Source: Aquidulcibacter sp.
GTDB taxonomy: Bacteria > Pseudomonadota > Alphaproteobacteria > Caulobacterales > Aquidulcibacteraceae
Assembly: GCF_020253525.1 (NCBI RefSeq)
Contig: NZ_JADCBK010000032.1
Location: 1-56,721 of the forward strand
Length of the DNA stretch: 56,721 bases
Direction: 5' to 3'
The notes below the pieces were generated by a model, which ran no database searches, was not told the origin of the DNA, and worked only from the letters and a program-made list of their open reading frames with translations. The position numbers and the translations under genes were made by a program. Shown here piece by piece: positions 1 through 8,739 of this stretch. Each line of letters begins with the position of its first letter. Within the stretch, counting starts at the first letter, position 1.

Positions 1-157
1 CGGTTCGCGTCGTATTCGGGCCAGTCCGTTAATCTGGCCCACTTCATTGACGCGCTCTTAGCGCCCCGGCCCTCCTGCCCTTATCCCAAGGGCAAAAGCC
101 GAACCCCCGGAGGTCTTTCCTCGCGGGGCTATAGGTGTTGGGTGTCATTCAAAGAAA
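1..157. other. Unassigned window edge
   Basis: No gene can be assigned with confidence. On the minus strand an ATG at 47-45 opens a short reading frame (MKWARLTDWPEYD...) running off the window edge, with a weak AAGAG-like element upstream; it could be the start of a truncated gene. A small hairpin, GCGCT-CTT-AGCGC, lies at 52-64. The rest, up to the repeat at 158, shows nothing recognisable. Confidence 0.25.
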
Positions 158-260
158 CGATGTCATCCCGGACGGCGCAGCCGATCCGGGACCTCCTGCC
201 GCAAAGTCCCATGGGGTCCCCGCTCTCCACTGCGTTCCGGCGGGGATGACATCGTGGGGG
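158..260 (-). repeat. Palindromic intergenic repeat, copy 1
   Basis: An element of about 103 bp bounded by inverted arms, CGATGTCATCCC at 158-169 and GGGGATGACATCG at 242-254. It is the reverse complement of a closely similar element at 56541-56644. It lies 36 bp beyond the stop codon of the minus-strand MBL-fold gene. The other copy lies just beyond the stop of the desaturase gene, and in both the CCCCCACGATGTC end faces the stop. It encodes no protein. It resembles the REP/MITE-like palindromes common in alphaproteobacterial genomes; a role as a terminator or mRNA 3'-end stabiliser is an inference. Confidence 0.75.
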
Positions 261-296
261 TGGGGAGAGTTTTTATCTAGAAGCGTTTTGGTGCCC

Positions 297-968
297 CTAC
301 CCGCGCCCGAGGGCCAAGTCGCTCACATAGGGGTTGGTTTTGCGTTCCCAGCCGAAATTGCTGATCTCGCCATGGCCCGGCACGAAATGGACATCATCGC
401 CAAAAGGCCAGAGTTTGCCGGTGATGGAGGCAACCAGATCGTCGAAATTGCCTCTTGGGAAGTCGGTGCGGCCGATGGAGCCCTTGAACAGCAGGTCGCC
501 GACAAAGGCGAGCTTGGCGTCCTTATTGATGATCGCGACATGGCCGGGCGTGTGGCCGGGGCAATGGACGACATCAAATTGATGCCCCGCAAGCTCTAGC
601 TTGTCGCCATCTTTCAAATAGCGGGTCGGGACGCAATTCTCATAGCCAGAGGTCTGCCCATATTTGGCCCATTGCGCCACGATATCATCCAAGAGCCATT
701 GGTCGTCCTCATGCGGGCCAATGATGTCGACGCCCAAGGTGCGCGACAATTCCTGCGCACCACCGGCATGGTCTAAATGGCCATGGGTCAACCAGATCGC
801 GACCACCTTTACCCCCAAATGCTTCACCGCCCCCAACAAGCGCGGCACCTCGCCACCTGGATCGACAAACACCGCCTCTTTCGTGGCCTGCGACCACAGA
901 AGCGTTGTGTTCTGCTGAAACGGCGTGACAGGGATGATGGAGGCTTGCAGGTCAGATGGATTGGGCAT
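297..968 (-). CDS. MBL-fold metallo-hydrolase (glyoxalase II-like)
   Basis: A 223-residue metallo-beta-lactamase-fold hydrolase. The metal-binding THGHLDHAGG motif lies at about residues 60-70, followed by a downstream CPGHTPGH histidine and a late VPGHG histidine, the normal ligand pattern of the glyoxalase II/YcbL branch. Such enzymes hydrolyse glutathione thioesters or related small thioesters in the cytoplasm; the exact substrate cannot be told from sequence. I chose the ATG at 968 (MPNPSDLQASIIPV) because the family begins there; an in-frame start 12 codons upstream adds an unlikely extension. It is divergent from the exported protein at 1117, with 148 bp between them. Confidence 0.85.
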   Translation of the reverse strand: MPNPSDLQASIIPVTPFQQNTTLLWSQATKEAVFVDPGGEVPRLLGAVKHLGVKVVAIWLTHGHLDHAGGAQELSRTLGVDIIGPHEDDQWLLDDIVAQWAKYGQTSGYENCVPTRYLKDGDKLELAGHQFDVVHCPGHTPGHVAIINKDAKLAFVGDLLFKGSIGRTDFPRGNFDDLVASITGKLWPFGDDVHFVPGHGEISNFGWERKTNPYVSDLALGRG

Positions 969-1116
969 GGTGGGGTTTATGAAAGAAGCGAGGGCGGGTG
1001 GCAAGCAGGAAGGGCGATATCAGCGTGGAAATCGGGAGTTGAGCAGAGATGATTCATGCCTTAGGATAATGCCTCTGCATGGGCTTATCGGAAGTCAAAA
1101 TGGGGGAGGACTGGCT

Positions 1117-2322
1117 GTGATCCACACGTGGTTTGCCAAAGCTGGATTAGCACTTCTGCTCCTCGCCTTGACCACAACACAGGGCCAAGCCCAATCCTTA
1201 GATTCCGCTGATATTGATGCTTTTCAAGTCGCAGACCAAGTGGGCACGCGTGACTCCTACCAAGCCTATCTGAATAGATTTCCAAACGGCATATTCCGTG
1301 TCGTCGCACAAGAACGAGTGCGGCCACCGCTTCTAACAGACCTCCTGCCGCGACTAAGCCCTAGAAGTCAGTGGCCAAGGCCATCGCAAAAAGTATGGGA
1401 GGAGGCGTGGAACCGCGTGAGGGCGAGCGATACTGAAGCAGGCTATCTTGAATATTTAAGCATTCAAACACCGAACAATTTTAAGAGGCCCGGGGAAGAC
1501 GTCGCGCTCGCAAGATATGAAGAGCTAACCCAGCTTCATGCTGCCAGTGTTCCAGCGACCGTTTCTTGCTCCATAAAGGAGGCAGACCCGAAAGTCGCTA
1601 TTCCTGTCAAAATCGAAAGTTCATTCCCCCAAAAGGCCATCGACAGGGGGGAGTCAGCGATCATTCGCGGCTATCATGTCGTTTCGCCCAATGGTCTTCC
1701 CTTGGCCTATGTAACCTTATTCTCCACGAGTCCACTCTATCTCGACTGGAACAGAAATCTTGCGATGCAGATGGGCTTTTACCCGGCGCGGCGCAACTGC
1801 GTGAATGTAGCCGCGCGCCATATGTTCGAACCCCGATATCGTCTTTTGTTCGGCGACTGGGATTATGGTGACGAGGGGAAAATCAAAGATAGCCGACCAA
1901 CACGAGAGAAATCGATTGGCCTACTTGCGATCGATGGCGGGGCTTATGAAATCAATTTACCGGCCGACAAGGCCCTTATTGCCGACTTACCGCCCGTGCC
2001 CAAGGACCGCAACCAAATCTGGAGGTTCCAAATATGGTCGAATATACCTATCTTTGTCAATGTGTTAGATGGTGCTGGACAACCCCAAAATCTATTGGTC
2101 GAAGGCTTGATCCTGGTTCCGTCCGGTTGTCAAAGTTTTAGGCTTCGCTTTAGCGCGCCGGATAATCCTGCACCCTATGCGGAATCGTACAAAAAAATGA
2201 CATGGAATGGGCAACCGCTGTCTGGCAAGTTTAAGATTGCCTTGAGTCTTGCCTACGATGGCCCTGCAATCCCAAGGGTTACAGGTCCACCGCCAAACTG
2301 CAGCACAAAGAAGCCATCCTAA
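1117..2322 (+). CDS. Exported protein of unknown function with short helical repeats
   Basis: 401 residues, function not recognised. A GTG start at 1117 is preferred because GGGGAGGA lies six bases upstream and the product then begins with a classic signal peptide (hydrophobic AGLALLLLAL core, then AQA). After the signal, residues about 28-65 (DAFQ...SYQAYLNRFPNGIF) resemble the short helical 'AYLxxFPxGxF' repeats found near caspase-like and SPOR-type proteins; a looser second copy follows at about 90-135. The remainder, with four cysteines including a C-terminal one, looks beta-rich. It is probably periplasmic. It converges on murC with a 22 bp gap. Confidence 0.7.
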   Translation: MIHTWFAKAGLALLLLALTTTQGQAQSLDSADIDAFQVADQVGTRDSYQAYLNRFPNGIFRVVAQERVRPPLLTDLLPRLSPRSQWPRPSQKVWEEAWNRVRASDTEAGYLEYLSIQTPNNFKRPGEDVALARYEELTQLHAASVPATVSCSIKEADPKVAIPVKIESSFPQKAIDRGESAIIRGYHVVSPNGLPLAYVTLFSTSPLYLDWNRNLAMQMGFYPARRNCVNVAARHMFEPRYRLLFGDWDYGDEGKIKDSRPTREKSIGLLAIDGGAYEINLPADKALIADLPPVPKDRNQIWRFQIWSNIPIFVNVLDGAGQPQNLLVEGLILVPSGCQSFRLRFSAPDNPAPYAESYKKMTWNGQPLSGKFKIALSLAYDGPAIPRVTGPPPNCSTKKPS

Positions 2323-2344
2323 CGCGCTGAAGCCAGCCCACGCC

Positions 2345-3745
2345 TCACAACTTCGCCTGCAGGCCATTGGCCCAAGCGGTGATGTCGCCCGCGCCGAGGC
2401 AGACGAAGATGTCGCCAGCGCTGCATTCGGCCTTAAGGAGGGCGGGAAGATCGTCGGGGGAAGCGAGTTTCAAGGCGCGCTTATGGCCATGATCGCGGGT
2501 GGCGCGCACCAAGGCATCAGCATCCACCCCCTCAATCGGGGCCTCGCCCGCGGTATAGACGTCGGCGATGGCAACAACGTCAGCATCGTTGAAACAGCGG
2601 GCAAAATCTTCAAACAAGGCTTGCAAACGGCTAAAGCGGTGCGGCTGGACCACGGCGACAACTTTGCCAGTCGTGACTTGGCGGGCGGCTTTGAGGACGG
2701 CCGCAATCTCGACCGGATGGTGGCCATAATCATCGATAATGCGCACACCCTGCCACTCACCCACTTTGGTGAAGCGGCGCTTGACGCCTTCAAATTGATG
2801 CAAGCCTTTGGCGATCTGGGCATCGCTTGCGCCCAATTCCCGCGCCACACTGATCGCGGCCAAAGCATTGGTGACATTGTGGAGGCCGGGCATCGGCAAG
2901 TGTAGGCCATCGATCTGGTGGGCTGGGCTGCCGCGCTTGGCGGCAAAAGCGACACTAAAGCGGGAGCCGTCTGGGTCGGCTTCTAAGTTCAGAGCCCGCA
3001 CATCGGCCTGCGGGTTAAAGCCATAGGTCACGACGCGCCGATCGGTGGCCCGCGCCACAAGGCCTTGCACGCCTGGATGGTCGATACACATGACGGCAAA
3101 ACCATAAAATGGCACAGACGCCACAAAGGTCTCAAAGGCTGCCTCCATCGCCTCGGCCGTGCCATAAAAGTCCAGATGCTCGGGGTCCATATTGGTGACA
3201 ATGGCGATGGTGGGGCGCAATTTGGTGAAGGTGCCGTCGCTCTCATCGGCTTCAACCACCATCCAATCGCCCGAGCCCACGCGCGCATTGGTGCCATAGG
3301 CATTGATGATGCCGCCATTAATCACGGTGGGGTCCTTATCTGCCGCATCGAGAAGGGTGGCGACCATGCTGGTTGTGGTGGTCTTGCCGTGGGTACCGCC
3401 AACCGCAATCGTCCAGCCCAAGCGCATAAGTTCAGCAAGCATCTCTGCGCGGCGCACCACGGGGATGCCGAGATCGCGGGCAGCCACAACTTCCACATTA
3501 TCAGGCTTTACCGCTGAAGAGATCAGCACAATCCCGGCCTCGGCCACATGCGCCCCTTCATGGCCGACAAAGACTTTGATACCTGCCTTGCGCAAGCGGT
3601 CGAGATTGGCGCTGTCCTTAGCGTCCGAGCCCTGAACCTTATGGCCCCAATGGGCAAGCACTTCAGCAATCCCACTCATCCCAATCCCGCCAATGCCGAC
3701 AATATGAATGGCGCCGATATCAAGAGGGATGGAATTGGTTCGCAT
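2345..3745 (-). CDS. murC: UDP-N-acetylmuramate--L-alanine ligase MurC
   Basis: MurC adds L-alanine to UDP-MurNAc using ATP, the first peptide step of peptidoglycan precursor synthesis in the cytoplasm. The 466-residue length is normal. The N-terminal Rossmann motif ([17 protein letters not shown]) spans residues 14-30 and the ATP loop GGTHGKTT residues 116-123; the Mur-ligase central motif with [11 protein letters not shown] follows. The start has only a weak ribosome site. It is the last gene of the cluster here: downstream lies an unrelated convergent gene rather than the usual murB. It follows murG by 40 bp. Confidence 0.97.
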   Translation of the reverse strand: MRTNSIPLDIGAIHIVGIGGIGMSGIAEVLAHWGHKVQGSDAKDSANLDRLRKAGIKVFVGHEGAHVAEAGIVLISSAVKPDNVEVVAARDLGIPVVRRAEMLAELMRLGWTIAVGGTHGKTTTTSMVATLLDAADKDPTVINGGIINAYGTNARVGSGDWMVVEADESDGTFTKLRPTIAIVTNMDPEHLDFYGTAEAMEAAFETFVASVPFYGFAVMCIDHPGVQGLVARATDRRVVTYGFNPQADVRALNLEADPDGSRFSVAFAAKRGSPAHQIDGLHLPMPGLHNVTNALAAISVARELGASDAQIAKGLHQFEGVKRRFTKVGEWQGVRIIDDYGHHPVEIAAVLKAARQVTTGKVVAVVQPHRFSRLQALFEDFARCFNDADVVAIADVYTAGEAPIEGVDADALVRATRDHGHKRALKLASPDDLPALLKAECSAGDIFVCLGAGDITAWANGLQAKL

Positions 3746-3785
3746 GGCTTAGGACTTTCAGTCAAATCAGAGGGGGTACTTGGGG

Positions 3786-4883
3786 TTAGGCAGCTTTTTC
3801 AGGCACCATTGTGATCGCACGATAGACCAGATCGGCCAAGGCTTCTGCCGCATCGGGTTTGCCGACGCCTCGGGCGGCTTTGGCGCGCTTTTGCAACTCA
3901 TCAGGAGCGGTCAGGCGGTTTTCGAGCAATTGGGCCAAGGCATCGACGGTGAATTCCGACTCCTTGATGACATCGGCTGCACCCACACTCGCCAAGGCTT
4001 CGGCATTGTAGGTCTGATGGTCATTGGTTGCCCCGGGCAGCGGGACCAAAATGGCAGGTCGACCGACGACCGCCGTCTCTGAAATGGTTGAGGCCCCTGC
4101 CCGGCCGATCACCAAATGACATTTGGCCAGACGGTCAGCCATATCTTTGAAGAAGGGCCAAACCTCACACTGAACGCCAGCCTCGGTATAGGTGTCGCGG
4201 GCAAAGTCGCATTGCTCTTCACGTACTTGGTGGGAGACGAACAAGCGGGCGCGCAAATGCTCTGGCAAGGACGCAATGGCTTGCGGCACAATGCTGCCCA
4301 AAACGCGCGCGCCTTGGCTGCCGCCCGTCACCAGAATGCGCAAATTGCCGCTGGAGAGATCGGGATAGCCGTCCAGACGCGCATCGACGATCGGCTGGCG
4401 CACGGGATTACCCACAACGGCGTGTTTGTCGGGATGCTCCAACCCGTCCAATTGGGCAAAGCCAGAAGCAATCGAGACAGCCTTGCCTTGGAACAATCGA
4501 TTGACGCGGCCTAGGACGGCATTTTGCTCATGCACGATAACAGGCACTTTGCCGCTGGAAAACAGGACTGGAAAGGTTGGATAGCCGCCAAAACCCACAA
4601 TGGCGGAGGGGTCGTGACTCTTGATAAAGGGGCCAACAAGGTTGAGGCTTTTCATCACGGCAAAGCCTGCATCAATCTTGCCCTTAATCCCGCCTTCATC
4701 GGCATTGGTCACCGGCAAGATCAAAACTTCTTCGGCGGGAAAGCCTTCGGTATAGCGCTTGCCCCGTGGGTCGGTCACCAAAGCGACGCGGCCACCTCGG
4801 GCGACAATTGCATCAGCAAAAGCGCGGGCAGGAAACATATGACCGCCCGTGCCACCGGCAGCAATAATAATTAGAGGACCCAT
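3786..4883 (-). CDS. murG: Lipid II synthase MurG
   Basis: MurG transfers GlcNAc from UDP-GlcNAc to lipid I, giving lipid II, on the inner face of the cytoplasmic membrane. The 365-residue product opens with the GT28 glycine-rich loop IIIAAGGTGGHMFPA. The C-terminal half carries the donor-site region (GRAGASTISETAVVGRPAILVP). I prefer the ATG at 4883; an in-frame TTG at 4895 sits directly against the AAGG ribosome site and would leave no spacing. The 112 bp gap to ftsW is the largest inside the cluster and holds an inverted repeat overlapping this start. Confidence 0.95.
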   Translation of the reverse strand: MGPLIIIAAGGTGGHMFPARAFADAIVARGGRVALVTDPRGKRYTEGFPAEEVLILPVTNADEGGIKGKIDAGFAVMKSLNLVGPFIKSHDPSAIVGFGGYPTFPVLFSSGKVPVIVHEQNAVLGRVNRLFQGKAVSIASGFAQLDGLEHPDKHAVVGNPVRQPIVDARLDGYPDLSSGNLRILVTGGSQGARVLGSIVPQAIASLPEHLRARLFVSHQVREEQCDFARDTYTEAGVQCEVWPFFKDMADRLAKCHLVIGRAGASTISETAVVGRPAILVPLPGATNDHQTYNAEALASVGAADVIKESEFTVDALAQLLENRLTAPDELQKRAKAARGVGKPDAAEALADLVYRAITMVPEKAA

Positions 4884-4886
4884 GCG

Positions 4887-4941
4887 TGTACTCAATCCTT
4901 GGAAAGGTAATTAGCCCGTTCTTTAGGGCGCTTTGAGTACA
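4887..4941 (-). promoter_or_regulatory. Inverted repeat around the murG translation start
   Basis: A perfect 9-bp inverted repeat, TGTACTCAA at 4887-4895 and TTGAGTACA at 4933-4941, with 37 bp between the arms. In the murG message the downstream arm lies just before the ATG and the loop contains the AAGG ribosome site. Folding could limit access to the start. This is seen in sequence; a regulatory role is inferred. Confidence 0.35.
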
Positions 4942-4995
4942 GATTGAAGCGATTTGGGCGGTGAGTGACTGCTGAATAAGGTGGGTCCTGCGTGC

Positions 4996-6165
4996 CTACC
5001 AGCCGACCCAACCCGTTGCCTTGCCATTGCGCAAATCTTGTCCGGGTCGCTTGCGGGTCAAGGCGAGCGCCAGACCAATGGTAACGGCAGAGCCCAGAAT
5101 GGACGAGCCGCCATAGGAAATGAAGGGCAAAGTCATGCCCTTGGCCGGCATCAGATTGAGGTTCACCGCCAGATTGATCGCAGCCTGATAGCCGATCAAG
5201 GCGAACAGGCCTGTTGCGGCCAATTGTGGGAAATTCTCGCTTTGGCGATTGGCAATCAGAAGGCCGCGGACCACCAGTGAGCAGAACAGAACCACAAGAC
5301 CCACACTGGCGATCAGCCCAAACTCTTCAGCCGCGACCGAATAGATAAAGTCGGTATGGGCGTCAGGCAGGAAGTGTTTGATTTCGCCTTCACCAGGCCC
5401 TCGCCCCAAAAAGTCGCCGGCAGCAATGGCATCAAGGGCGCGGTCAGTTTGATAGGTTTCGCCCGCTTCCGGGTTCAAAAAGCCCTGAACGCGCTTTTGC
5501 ACATGTTCAAAGGCAAAGTATAAAACCCCGCCGCCAACCACTGCTGCACTGGCAAAAGCGGCAATCCAAACCCACGACATGCCAGAGATCAAAAATACTG
5601 TCAGAAAAGCCATGGTCAAAAGACCAGTCTGGCCAATGTCGGGCTGGGCAATCAACAGCGCCACCGGCAGCACATAGAGCGCCATGCCAATGCGCGCTGC
5701 GGGGAAGGAAGGGTTCTCCATCCGCTTGGAGAACAACCACGCTGCCAAGACAATCAAGGACGGTTTGAGGATCTCTGAAGGCTGGAACGAGAAGCCGCCA
5801 ATGCGCAGCCAACGTTGCGCCCCTTTGGCCTCATGCCCAAACATCAGAATATAAATCATCAAGGCAATGGCCAGCAGATAGAAGAGCCCAGCAGCCCGTC
5901 GCGCGCCGGTGGGACTTAAGAAAGACAAAGCCACCACAACGCATGCGCCAATGGTCACAAACATGGCTTGGCGCAACACAAAGAAATACTCATTATTGAA
6001 GCCAAGCCGACCGGTTGCAGCGCCGGAGGAGGCAAAACTAAACACCAGCCCCATCGTCATCAACACGGCCGCGATCAAGACAACCGGGCGATCAATGGTG
6101 CGCCACCAGTCCGAGATAAAGGAAAATTCAGCGCGTGGCAGTCTGACAGAAGCGAGCATCGCCAT
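4996..6165 (-). CDS. ftsW: Division SEDS glycosyltransferase FtsW
   Basis: FtsW is the septal peptidoglycan polymerase of the SEDS family and partners FtsI. The 389-residue product has about ten hydrophobic segments, the first from roughly residue 28. The family signature near the C-terminus (ALIGYQAAINLAVNLNLMPAKGMTLPFISYGGSS) is present, including the conserved PxKGxxLPFxSYGGSS stretch. The ATG at 6165 has GGAG seven bases upstream. It lies 29 bp after murD and 112 bp before murG on the same strand, the normal cluster order. Confidence 0.96.
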   Translation of the reverse strand: MAMLASVRLPRAEFSFISDWWRTIDRPVVLIAAVLMTMGLVFSFASSGAATGRLGFNNEYFFVLRQAMFVTIGACVVVALSFLSPTGARRAAGLFYLLAIALMIYILMFGHEAKGAQRWLRIGGFSFQPSEILKPSLIVLAAWLFSKRMENPSFPAARIGMALYVLPVALLIAQPDIGQTGLLTMAFLTVFLISGMSWVWIAAFASAAVVGGGVLYFAFEHVQKRVQGFLNPEAGETYQTDRALDAIAAGDFLGRGPGEGEIKHFLPDAHTDFIYSVAAEEFGLIASVGLVVLFCSLVVRGLLIANRQSENFPQLAATGLFALIGYQAAINLAVNLNLMPAKGMTLPFISYGGSSILGSAVTIGLALALTRKRPGQDLRNGKATGWVGW

Positions 6166-6194
6166 TGGGTGGCTCCAAAAAGGACGTGGTCGCG

Positions 6195-7634
6195 CTAAGC
6201 CGTTTCAGCGGCAGGCAGCGCTTGCGCCGATAGGCCATCATCAGGGTTAATGAGTCCTTTCACACAGGCTGTAAAATGCCGCCCACGTGCTTCAAAATCT
6301 GGAAATTGATCGAAACTGGCGCAGGCCGGTGACAGCACGATGATTTCTTCACTCATCGTCTCTTGCGCATCGGCATAAGCACGCGCGGTTGCTACTTCGA
6401 TTGTGCCGCATCGCTCAAACTCGATATGGCCTTCCAACGTCTTGGCAAAGGCCTCACTAGCCTCGCCAATCAGATAAGCCTTGGTGACATGGTCAAACAA
6501 AGAGGCAAGACTGTCGATCCCACCCACCTTGGCTTGTCCGCCGACGATCCAGCGCAGCTTAGGAAAGGCAGCTAAGGCCTGTGCGGCGGCATCCGCATTG
6601 GTGGCTTTAGAGTCATTATAAAAGCGGATCGGGCCGATTTGACCAATTTCCTGCAGGCGGTGTTCAAGGCCCGGAAAGCTGATCAGTGCCTTGGTGATCG
6701 CTTGCGCGCTGAGGCCCAAGGCGCGCGCTGCGGCATAGGCTGCTGCGGCATTTTGAGCATTATGAGAACCGGGAAGCGCATGGGCATGAGCGAGGTCGAC
6801 CACCATTTGGCTGCGACCATCCAAGTTATCCCACAGCATCGAACCCAAAGCGCAAACGCCTTTGCCGAGGGCTTGGCAGGCAGAAACCGGCACGACAACG
6901 CGTTGGGCACCCGCGTTCATACGCGTGCACAAAGCCATGCCCCAATCATCATCGACGCCAACAATCGCCCAATCGCTTGCCACCTGATTGTTGAAAATGC
7001 GCCGTTTGGCGGCGGCATAGCGTTCCATCGTGCCATGGCGCTCAAGATGGTCGGGCGTCAGATTGAGGTGGACGGCTGCCTTGGCACGCAGGCTTTCGAC
7101 CAGATCAAGCTGATAAGAGGAAAGCTCCAGCACATAAATGGCTTCTGGGCGAGGTGGATCTAGCGCGAGCACGCCGGTACCAATATTGCCGCCCATCCGG
7201 ACATCTTTGCCATTGGATGACAAGATATGGGCGATCAAAGCCGTGGTGGTAGATTTGCCATTCGTGCCTGTTATGGCGACAACCATCGGGCGTTGGCTTT
7301 CAGGAATAGCATTAAGCTCACGCGCAAAAAGTTCCACGTCCCCAATCACAGGCACTTTGGCTTCATTGGCTTTGGTTACGGTCCAATGCTGCTTTGGGCC
7401 ATAAATCGGCACACCTGGGCTCATGACCAGCGCGGCTATATCGGCAAAATCCGTGGTTGACAGATCAATGGGTATCAAGCCTTGCGCACTAGCTGCTGCC
7501 CGGCCCGCCTCGCCATCGTCCCAAGCCAAAACCTGCGCGCCACCAGCCTTCAAAGCCAAGGCTGCCGCAATCCCTGTGCGAGCCAAGCCGAAGACGGCAA
7601 CTTTTTGGCCTTTGAACGTGGTGACAGGGAACAT
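6195..7634 (-). CDS. murD: UDP-N-acetylmuramoylalanine--D-glutamate ligase MurD
   Basis: MurD adds D-glutamate to UDP-MurNAc-L-Ala in the cytoplasm. The 479-residue product has the N-terminal nucleotide-binding fold (KVAVFGLARTGIAAALAL, residues 11-28), the ATP loop TGTNGKST at 122-129 and the central SSYQLD segment typical of MurD. An AGGA ribosome site precedes the ATG at 7634. It follows mraY by 19 bp. The length is slightly above the usual 450 or so, through small loops rather than an extra domain. Confidence 0.96.
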   Translation of the reverse strand: MFPVTTFKGQKVAVFGLARTGIAAALALKAGGAQVLAWDDGEAGRAAASAQGLIPIDLSTTDFADIAALVMSPGVPIYGPKQHWTVTKANEAKVPVIGDVELFARELNAIPESQRPMVVAITGTNGKSTTTALIAHILSSNGKDVRMGGNIGTGVLALDPPRPEAIYVLELSSYQLDLVESLRAKAAVHLNLTPDHLERHGTMERYAAAKRRIFNNQVASDWAIVGVDDDWGMALCTRMNAGAQRVVVPVSACQALGKGVCALGSMLWDNLDGRSQMVVDLAHAHALPGSHNAQNAAAAYAAARALGLSAQAITKALISFPGLEHRLQEIGQIGPIRFYNDSKATNADAAAQALAAFPKLRWIVGGQAKVGGIDSLASLFDHVTKAYLIGEASEAFAKTLEGHIEFERCGTIEVATARAYADAQETMSEEIIVLSPACASFDQFPDFEARGRHFTACVKGLINPDDGLSAQALPAAETA

Positions 7635-7653
7635 GGGCTTCGGTCCTTAAGTT

Positions 7654-8739
7654 CTAACGCAGCTTCAATGTGGTCAGACCGATCAAGGCCAAGATGGTGG
7701 CGATGATCCAGAACCGGATCACCACAGTAGGCTCACTCCAACCCAATTTCTCAAAATGGTGGTGGATGGGCGCCATACGGAAGACCCGTTTGCCGGTTAG
7801 CTTAAAGCTGGTGACTTGTACGATGACTGAGACCAATTCTAAGACGAACAGGCCGCCAACAATGGCGAGGACAAACTCATGCTTAGTCGCAACCGCGGTG
7901 ATGCCCAATAGGCCGCCAAGCGCCAATGAACCCGTGTCGCCCATAAAGATTTGGGCAGGCGGCGCATTCCACCACAGAAAGCCTAGGCCCGCGCCCAAGA
8001 CCGCACCAAGGATAATGGCAATCTCGCCCACACCTTGGACAAAATGAAGCTGGAGATAGTCCGCGAAGACAAAATTGCCGACGAGGTAAACGATGAGTCC
8101 AAAGGTAGCCGAGGCAATCATGACAGGCATAATGGCTAAGCCATCAAGGCCGTCGGTCATGTTAACGGCATTGCCGAAACCAACCACTACAATCATGCCA
8201 AAAATCAGCGTGAACCAGCCCAAGTTCAAGAGCAAATCCTTGAAGAAGGGAAAGGCAATCGAGGTCCCAAAGCCCGGGGGCGCATTATCTCCGGCGTTTT
8301 GCAGCTGGGCGACAAAATAGACCGCAATGAAGGCGATCACAAACTCCCCCGCCAATCGGAACAGCGAGGAAACACCATCGGTTTTTTGCTTGGCGACTTT
8401 GGCATAATCATCCAAAAAGCCTATAAATCCATAGCCGCCAGTGACGCCTAAAACGATCCAGACATAGGGGTTCTTTAGGTCAGCCCACAGAAGCGCTCCA
8501 ACAAAAATGGAGAGCAAGATCATCGCCCCACCCATAGTTGGGGTTCCGGCTTTCTTAAAGTGCGTCTCAGGCCCTTCGGTCCGGATCGGCTGGCCCTTGC
8601 CCTGCTTAACCCGCAACCAGCCAATCATCGGCTTGCCAAACACAAACATGATGAGGGCCGCCGTCACCACAGCACCTGCCGTACGGAAAGTTAGATAGGT
8701 GAAGATGTTAAAGTGGGGGTGCAGCAATTCGTACAGCAT
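7654..8739 (-). CDS. mraY: Phospho-MurNAc-pentapeptide translocase MraY
   Basis: MraY attaches phospho-MurNAc-pentapeptide to undecaprenyl phosphate, forming lipid I in the cytoplasmic membrane. The 361-residue product has about ten membrane segments and the family signatures: TPTMGG near residue 70, FLDDYAK at about 108, [10 protein letters not shown], and [14 protein letters not shown] near the C-terminus. Its ATG overlaps the murF stop by one base (TGATG), indicating translational coupling. Confidence 0.97.
   Translation of the reverse strand: MLYELLHPHFNIFTYLTFRTAGAVVTAALIMFVFGKPMIGWLRVKQGKGQPIRTEGPETHFKKAGTPTMGGAMILLSIFVGALLWADLKNPYVWIVLGVTGGYGFIGFLDDYAKVAKQKTDGVSSLFRLAGEFVIAFIAVYFVAQLQNAGDNAPPGFGTSIAFPFFKDLLLNLGWFTLIFGMIVVVGFGNAVNMTDGLDGLAIMPVMIASATFGLIVYLVGNFVFADYLQLHFVQGVGEIAIILGAVLGAGLGFLWWNAPPAQIFMGDTGSLALGGLLGITAVATKHEFVLAIVGGLFVLELVSVIVQVTSFKLTGKRVFRMAPIHHHFEKLGWSEPTVVIRFWIIATILALIGLTTLKLR

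Noticed and set aside
2249-2905. A long plus-strand frame opposite murC
   Set aside because: It is antisense to a strongly conserved murC, and its His/Gly-rich composition is a shadow of the real frame.
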